Of a stretch of 9,445 nucleotides of DNA, positions 6,420-9,445 are shown piece by piece. Each line of letters begins with the position of its first letter. Position 1 is the stretch's first letter. The stretch covers positions 1-9,445 of the forward strand of contig JAZOOY010000019.1 in assembly GCA_045655325.1 (NCBI GenBank), written 5' to 3'. The notes below the pieces were generated by a model that saw only the letters and a program-made list of their open reading frames with translations, did not search any database and was not told the origin of the DNA. The position numbers and the translations under genes are program-made. This stretch comes from UBA1738 sp045655325 (GTDB taxonomy: Bacteria > Bacillota > Clostridia > UBA1381).

Positions 6420-6662
6420 ATGGCAGTAAAAATGAGACTAAGAAGAATGGGTGCAAAGAAGGCTCCTTTCTACAGAATTGTAGTAGCTGATTCAAGATAC
6501 CCAAGAGATGGTAGATTCATAGAAGAAATCGGAACATACAACCCACTAACAGACCCTGCAACAGTTACAATCGATGCAGATATGGCTAAGAAGTGGATTG
6601 CTAACGGCGCTCAGCCAACAGATACTGTTAAGGCTCTTCTAAAGAAACAGGGTATTATGTAA
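6420..6662 (+). CDS. rpsP: Small ribosomal subunit protein bS16
   Basis: This 80-residue protein has the bS16 N-terminus MAVKMRLRRMGAKKAPFYRI followed by VVADSRYPRDGRFIEEIG and YNPL. bS16 binds 16S rRNA in the 30S body early in assembly. The length is normal and no key region is missing. A strong GGAGGTGA (6406-6413) lies 6 bases before the ATG. The 61-base gap after ffh contains no convincing promoter or terminator, so it is probably co-transcribed with ffh. Its TAA overlaps the ribosome binding site of khpA. Confidence 0.97.
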   Translation: MAVKMRLRRMGAKKAPFYRIVVADSRYPRDGRFIEEIGTYNPLTDPATVTIDADMAKKWIANGAQPTDTVKALLKKQGIM

Positions 6663-6675
6663 GGAGATTTCAGTA

Positions 6676-6906
6676 ATGAAAGAAGTTTTAGAAGTAATTG
6701 CCAAGGCCTTGGTTGAGCATCCGGATGAGGTTTCGGTTACCGAAATCAAGGGTGACAATTCACTTACCCTGGAGCTTCGTGTCGCAGATGGCGATATGGG
6801 CAAGGTTATCGGCAAGCAGGGAAAGATTGCAAAGGCAATCCGTACCGTTGTAAAGGCAGCTGCGAGCATGGAAAATATGCACGTATCTGTTGATATTGTT
6901 CAATAA
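6676..6906 (+). CDS. khpA: KH-domain RNA-binding protein KhpA (YlqC)
   Basis: This 76-residue single KH-domain protein contains the RNA-contacting GxxG loop GKQG within GKVIGKQGKIAKAIRT (about residues 46-61), flanked by typical KH helices and strands. KhpA partners with KhpB/EloR (Jag) in other Firmicutes and affects cell elongation and RNA metabolism. The position between rpsP and rimM is classical. The ribosome binding site AAGGAG (6661-6666) includes the last bases of the rpsP stop codon and lies 9 bases before the ATG. No ylqD-type gene follows; instead there is a 141-base structured gap before rimM. Confidence 0.94.
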   Translation: MKEVLEVIAKALVEHPDEVSVTEIKGDNSLTLELRVADGDMGKVIGKQGKIAKAIRTVVKAAASMENMHVSVDIVQ

Positions 6907-6910
6907 GGTA

Positions 6911-6944
6911 ATTAAAATGAGTGTCAGTGGGCACTTATTTTAAT
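6911..6944 (+). other. Stable 15-bp hairpin just after khpA
   Basis: ATTAAAATGAGTGTC (6911-6925) pairs along its full length with 6930-6944 around loop AGTG, with two G-U wobbles and no mismatch. It begins 5 bases after the khpA stop. Weak A-U pairs form its base, and no T-run follows directly, so it is not a classical terminator. It may protect the 3' end of the upstream mRNA, mark an RNase processing site, or be part of a two-hairpin regulatory element with 6960-7008. Confidence 0.6.
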
Positions 6945-6959
6945 ATAAGAGGCTAACTT

Positions 6960-7008
6960 AAATACCGCAGCATGTTTTTCAGAGAAACGCCATAGCTACG
7001 GTATTTTT
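6960..7008 (+). terminator. Terminator-like hairpin between khpA and rimM
   Basis: AAATACCG (6960-6967) pairs with CGGTATTT (6999-7006). After one mismatch the stem continues with AGC/GCT and ATG/CAT, with one bulged A. The loop is 16 bases and the right arm runs into five T (7004-7008). The A-U base of the stem together with the short T-run would make a moderate terminator or attenuator inside the operon, lowering rimM-trmD relative to the genes before it. I see no good promoter between it and rimM. Confidence 0.55.
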
Positions 7009-7047
7009 GCCTTGTGCCTTTTTATGAAAAGAAAGGAATCCATAACT

Positions 7048-7554
7048 ATGGACTTTTTAGAAGTTGGAAAAATCATCAATACTCACGGACTTCGCGGTGA
7101 AGTGAAGATTGTTACTTGGACAGACTCACCGGAAGTTTTTGAAGAGCTTAAGTTCTGCATTGCAAAAATGCGTGGCGAGGAAACAAGACTTGATATTAGG
7201 AATATCAAGTACCAGAAGAATAACATCATTGTGGCATTTAATCAGCTTACTTCAATTGAAGAAGCGGAAAAGCTCAAGAATGCGACTCTTTTGGTGCCAC
7301 GAGAAGAGCTTGGGGAACTTCCTCCCGGTGTTTACTATATTGCAGACTTAATCGGCTGTGAAGTCTTTGACGAAAATGGCAAAATCGGTGATTTGGTAGA
7401 CGTTTTCGGAACAGGCTCAAATGATGTTTACGATATAAAAAGAGAGGGCAAGAAGAATCTTCTTGTTCCAATTATTGACGGTGTTTTACAGTCAGTTGAA
7501 ATAGAGAATAAAAAGATAATTATAGAAATACCAAAAGGGCTTGAAGACGAATGA
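7048..7554 (+). CDS. rimM: Ribosome maturation factor RimM
   Basis: RimM assists maturation of the 30S head, classically the 3' domain of 16S rRNA with uS19. The 168-residue protein has the N-terminal RimM domain signature VGKIINTHGLRGEVKI at its start and a C-terminal PRC-barrel domain (about 94-165) with GSNDVYDI and LLVPIIDGV. I chose ATG 7048 because it places the family N-terminus correctly and has AAAGGA (7032-7037) upstream. In-frame starts at 7012 and 7024 lie before that site and would add unrelated residues. Its stop TGA overlaps the trmD start in ATGA (7551-7554), indicating translational coupling. It follows the structured gap after khpA. Confidence 0.95.
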   Translation: MDFLEVGKIINTHGLRGEVKIVTWTDSPEVFEELKFCIAKMRGEETRLDIRNIKYQKNNIIVAFNQLTSIEEAEKLKNATLLVPREELGELPPGVYYIADLIGCEVFDENGKIGDLVDVFGTGSNDVYDIKREGKKNLLVPIIDGVLQSVEIENKKIIIEIPKGLEDE

Positions 7555-8288
7555 TAAAGTTTGATGTTTTAACGCTGTTCCCTGAAATGTTCGAGGCTGT
7601 TTTAGGCGGAAGTATAACCGGCAGAGCAAGAACTGCAGGGATTTTAGAAATGAATTTTATAAATATCAGGGACTTTTCAAAGGACAAGCACAGAAATACC
7701 GATGATTACCCATACTCAGGCGGAGGCGGAATGCTTATGACACCTCAGCCTATTTATGATGCGTATATGAGTGTGGCAAGTGGCTTAACAGAAAAACCGC
7801 ACACAGTATTTTTGTCGCCACAGGGTAAGGTATTTAACCAGAAAAAGGCAATTGAGCTTTCAAAAAAGGACCACATAGTTTTCCTTTGTGGTCACTATGA
7901 GGGCGTTGACCAGCGAGTTTTAGATATGGTTGTGGACGAGGAAATTTCCATTGGTGACTTTGTTTTAACCGGCGGCGAAATCCCTGCAATGGCAGTGATT
8001 GACTCAATCTCACGTATGGTACCGGGAGTTTTGGCAGGCGAGAATTCATACACAGACGAAAGCCATTTTTCAGGACTTTTAGAACACCCGCAGTACACGC
8101 ATCCACAGGAGTTCATGGGTGTTAAAATCCCTGAAATTCTTGTATCAGGCCACCACAAGAACATCGAAAAGTGGAAGCGTGAGCAAGCACTTTTGACAAC
8201 TTTAAAAAAGCGTCCTGATATGCTAAAAACAGCAGAGCTTACCGATGAGGATAAAGCCTTTTTGGAACAATTTAGTGAAAAAAGTTGA
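7551..8288 (+). CDS. trmD: tRNA (guanine-37-N1)-methyltransferase TrmD
   Basis: TrmD uses S-adenosylmethionine to methylate G37 next to the anticodon of several tRNAs, which prevents frameshifting; it is essential in many bacteria. The 245-residue SPOUT-family protein shows YPYSGGGGMLM (54-63), FLCGHYEGVDQRV (111-123) and IGDFVLTGGEIPAM (134-147), which form the trefoil-knot cofactor site. Arg155 (SISRMVPG) and Asp169 (TDESHF) occupy the places of catalytic residues. GLLEHPQYTHP (175-185) has His where Arg is usual in the YTRP motif. It overlaps rimM by four bases. It appears to be the last gene of the operon: the next gene has its own promoter, and the commonly following rplS is missing. Confidence 0.97.
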   Translation: MIKFDVLTLFPEMFEAVLGGSITGRARTAGILEMNFINIRDFSKDKHRNTDDYPYSGGGGMLMTPQPIYDAYMSVASGLTEKPHTVFLSPQGKVFNQKKAIELSKKDHIVFLCGHYEGVDQRVLDMVVDEEISIGDFVLTGGEIPAMAVIDSISRMVPGVLAGENSYTDESHFSGLLEHPQYTHPQEFMGVKIPEILVSGHHKNIEKWKREQALLTTLKKRPDMLKTAELTDEDKAFLEQFSEKS

Positions 8289-8313
8289 TTTTGTTTTAAT
8301 TGTTTGATATACT
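8285..8313 (+). promoter_or_regulatory. Probable sigma-A promoter of murA
   Basis: TTGATT (8285-8290) overlaps the trmD stop codon. A 17-base spacer precedes TATACT (8308-8313), one mismatch from consensus, and TGA directly before it makes an extended -10. Transcription would start about 8320, leaving a leader of about 92 bases. The -35 box is only fair, but no terminator is visible after trmD, so some readthrough from the operon is also possible. Confidence 0.6.
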
Positions 8314-8320
8314 AAAATAG

Positions 8321-8339
8321 TATGGTTATGTAAACCATA
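8321..8339 (+). repeat. 7-bp inverted repeat at the start of the murA leader
   Basis: TATGGTT (8321-8327) and AACCATA (8333-8339) are exact reverse complements around loop ATGTA. The position, at the predicted transcription start, fits either a 5' mRNA hairpin or an operator half-site pair. The stem is short and A/T-rich. Confidence 0.4.
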
Positions 8340-8362
8340 GAGCATAGGAACATTGTTCGGCA

Positions 8363-8388
8363 AAATTCATATTATACTATATGAATTT
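8363..8388 (+). repeat. 10-bp perfect inverted repeat upstream of murA
   Basis: AAATTCATAT (8363-8372) and ATATGAATTT (8379-8388) are perfect reverse complements around loop TATACT. The repeat ends 11 bases before the AGGAGG of murA. As DNA it resembles an operator for a dimeric regulator; as RNA it would be a hairpin close to the ribosome binding site. It lacks a T-run, so it is not a terminator. Confidence 0.5.
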
Positions 8389-8411
8389 ATAAGGGAGCAG
8401 GAGGTGTTTCT

Positions 8412-9445
8412 ATGAGTAAACTGATAATTGACGGCGGACACAGGCTTGAAGGCGAAATTGACGTTCAGGGAGCAAAAAATGCTGTACTGCCAATCCTGGC
8501 TGCCGCAATTTTAAGCGATGGAAAAAATATAATTTACAACTGCCCCAATTTAAGCGACGTGGAAACAACCATTTCGGTACTTAAAAATCTTGGGTGCAAA
8601 GTAAAGTGGGAGAAAAACTCGATTGAAGTCGATTCTTCCACAATTTCAGGGTACACAATCCCTGACGAACTAATGCGAAAGATGCGCTCTTCCATAATTT
8701 TTTTGGGCGCAATTATTTCAAAGTGCAAAAAGGCAGAGGTTTCAATGCCCGGCGGTTGCGAAATCGGGAACAGGCCCATTGACCTGCACTTAAAAGCACT
8801 ACGTCAACTGGGCGTTGAGATAACCGAATCACATGGATTCATTCACTGTGACGGGTCTAATATGTCGGCAGCAAAAATCCACCTTGATTTTCCAAGTGTG
8901 GGTGCTACCGAAAACACAATGCTTGCAAGTTGCCTTTTAGACGGTGTGACAGTGATTGAAAATGCGGCAAGAGAACCTGAAATTGTGGACCTAGAGCGGT
9001 TTTTAAACCGTATGGGTGCTAAAATAAAGGGTGCAGGAAGCGATACAATCGAAATTCAGGGGGTACATAAGCTCTACGGCGTGGAGCATACTATAATTCC
9101 TGACAGAATTGTGGCGGCTACATACCTTGCCTGCGGAGCGATAACCGGCGGTACTGTTGTATTAAAAAAAGTGAACAGCAACCACATTGGTGCTATGCTC
9201 AATATCTTAAAAGATATGGGAGCGGGGGTTTATGCCGAAAAGGATAAGGTGGTGCTTACTCCTGCCAAAAGGCTTGAGAGTGTGGGCACAATAAAAACTA
9301 TGCCATATCCGGGATTCCCGACAGATATACAGTCGCCGTTTATGGCACTGGCAACAGCTTGCAACGGTGCAAGTGTATTTGTTGAAAACATTTTTGAAAA
9401 CAGATTTCAGCACATCGAAGAACTAATGCGAATGGGTGCTGATAT
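8412..9445 (+). CDS. murA: UDP-N-acetylglucosamine 1-carboxyvinyltransferase MurA (partial, 3' end outside window)
   Basis: MurA transfers enolpyruvate from phosphoenolpyruvate to UDP-GlcNAc, the first committed step of peptidoglycan synthesis, in the cytoplasm. The 344 residues present begin MSKLIIDGG and include QGAKNAVLPIL with the substrate-binding Lys22-Asn23 and MRSSIIFLGA with Arg92. The active-site loop PGGCEIGNRPIDLHL has Cys116, the residue modified by fosfomycin. IIPDRI (228-233), FPTDIQ with the catalytic Asp305, and FENRFQHIEELMRMGA follow. All catalytic residues seen are intact; some 75-80 residues should lie beyond the window, given a usual length of about 420. AGGAGGTG (8399-8406) precedes the ATG. 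Many Firmicutes carry two paralogues (MurA and MurZ); which one this is cannot be told here. Confidence 0.96.
   Translation, partial: MSKLIIDGGHRLEGEIDVQGAKNAVLPILAAAILSDGKNIIYNCPNLSDVETTISVLKNLGCKVKWEKNSIEVDSSTISGYTIPDELMRKMRSSIIFLGAIISKCKKAEVSMPGGCEIGNRPIDLHLKALRQLGVEITESHGFIHCDGSNMSAAKIHLDFPSVGATENTMLASCLLDGVTVIENAAREPEIVDLERFLNRMGAKIKGAGSDTIEIQGVHKLYGVEHTIIPDRIVAATYLACGAITGGTVVLKKVNSNHIGAMLNILKDMGAGVYAEKDKVVLTPAKRLESVGTIKTMPYPGFPTDIQSPFMALATACNGASVFVENIFENRFQHIEELMRMGAD

Noticed and set aside
8534..8779. 81-residue minus-strand frame inside murA
   Set aside because: Antisense to intact murA coding sequence including the region just before the active-site loop; no independent signal.

Overview
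This is a chromosomal window of about 40% G+C from a low-GC Gram-positive bacterium, most likely an anaerobic Clostridia member. An Oscillospirales/Ruminococcaceae-like gut fibre degrader is my inference. The signs are the ylxM-ffh-rpsP-khpA-rimM-trmD gene order, AGGAGG-type ribosome binding sites, near-consensus sigma-A promoters, tRNAs with encoded CCA, and a large secreted protein ending in a type I dockerin, the tag that attaches enzymes to cellulosomes.

Layout. (1) 1-243, minus strand: tRNA-Val(TAC) then tRNA-Asp(GTC), driven by a perfect consensus promoter with an A/T-rich upstream tract. (2) 345-1406, plus strand: a sugar-nucleotidyltransferase-like gene with its own consensus promoter and a U-tailed terminator. 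(3) 1425-4517: a single-gene unit with extended -10 promoter, short structured leader, a 973-residue secreted protein (signal peptide, Cys module, Ig-like region, Fn3, CotH-type kinase domain, second Cys module, dockerin) and a strong terminator. (4) 4541-4568: a small palindrome that looks like a dispersed intergenic repeat. (5) 4601-8288: the SRP/ribosome-maturation operon, ylxM-ffh-rpsP-khpA-rimM-trmD. Its first two genes appear to use non-ATG starts (CTG and TTG) behind identical Shine-Dalgarno sequences. A 141-base gap with two stable hairpins, the second terminator-like, splits the operon between khpA and rimM. (6) 8285-9445: a separate promoter, a leader with two inverted repeats, and the first 344 codons of a murA-type gene that runs off the window.

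How the genes work together. The central operon joins co-translational membrane targeting (YlxM, Ffh) with 30S assembly and RNA handling (bS16, KhpA, RimM) and tRNA reading-frame maintenance (TrmD). The usual distal gene rplS is not present next to trmD; murA follows instead under its own promoter. The CotH-dockerin protein depends on export and is probably part of a cell-surface or cellulosomal assembly. The tRNA genes and the nucleotidyltransferase are independent units.

I see no CRISPR array, phage, insertion sequence, toxin-antitoxin or defence module. Most of the window is housekeeping. The parts worth a second look are the CotH-kinase/dockerin architecture, the likely CTG start of ylxM, and the structured RNA between khpA and rimM.
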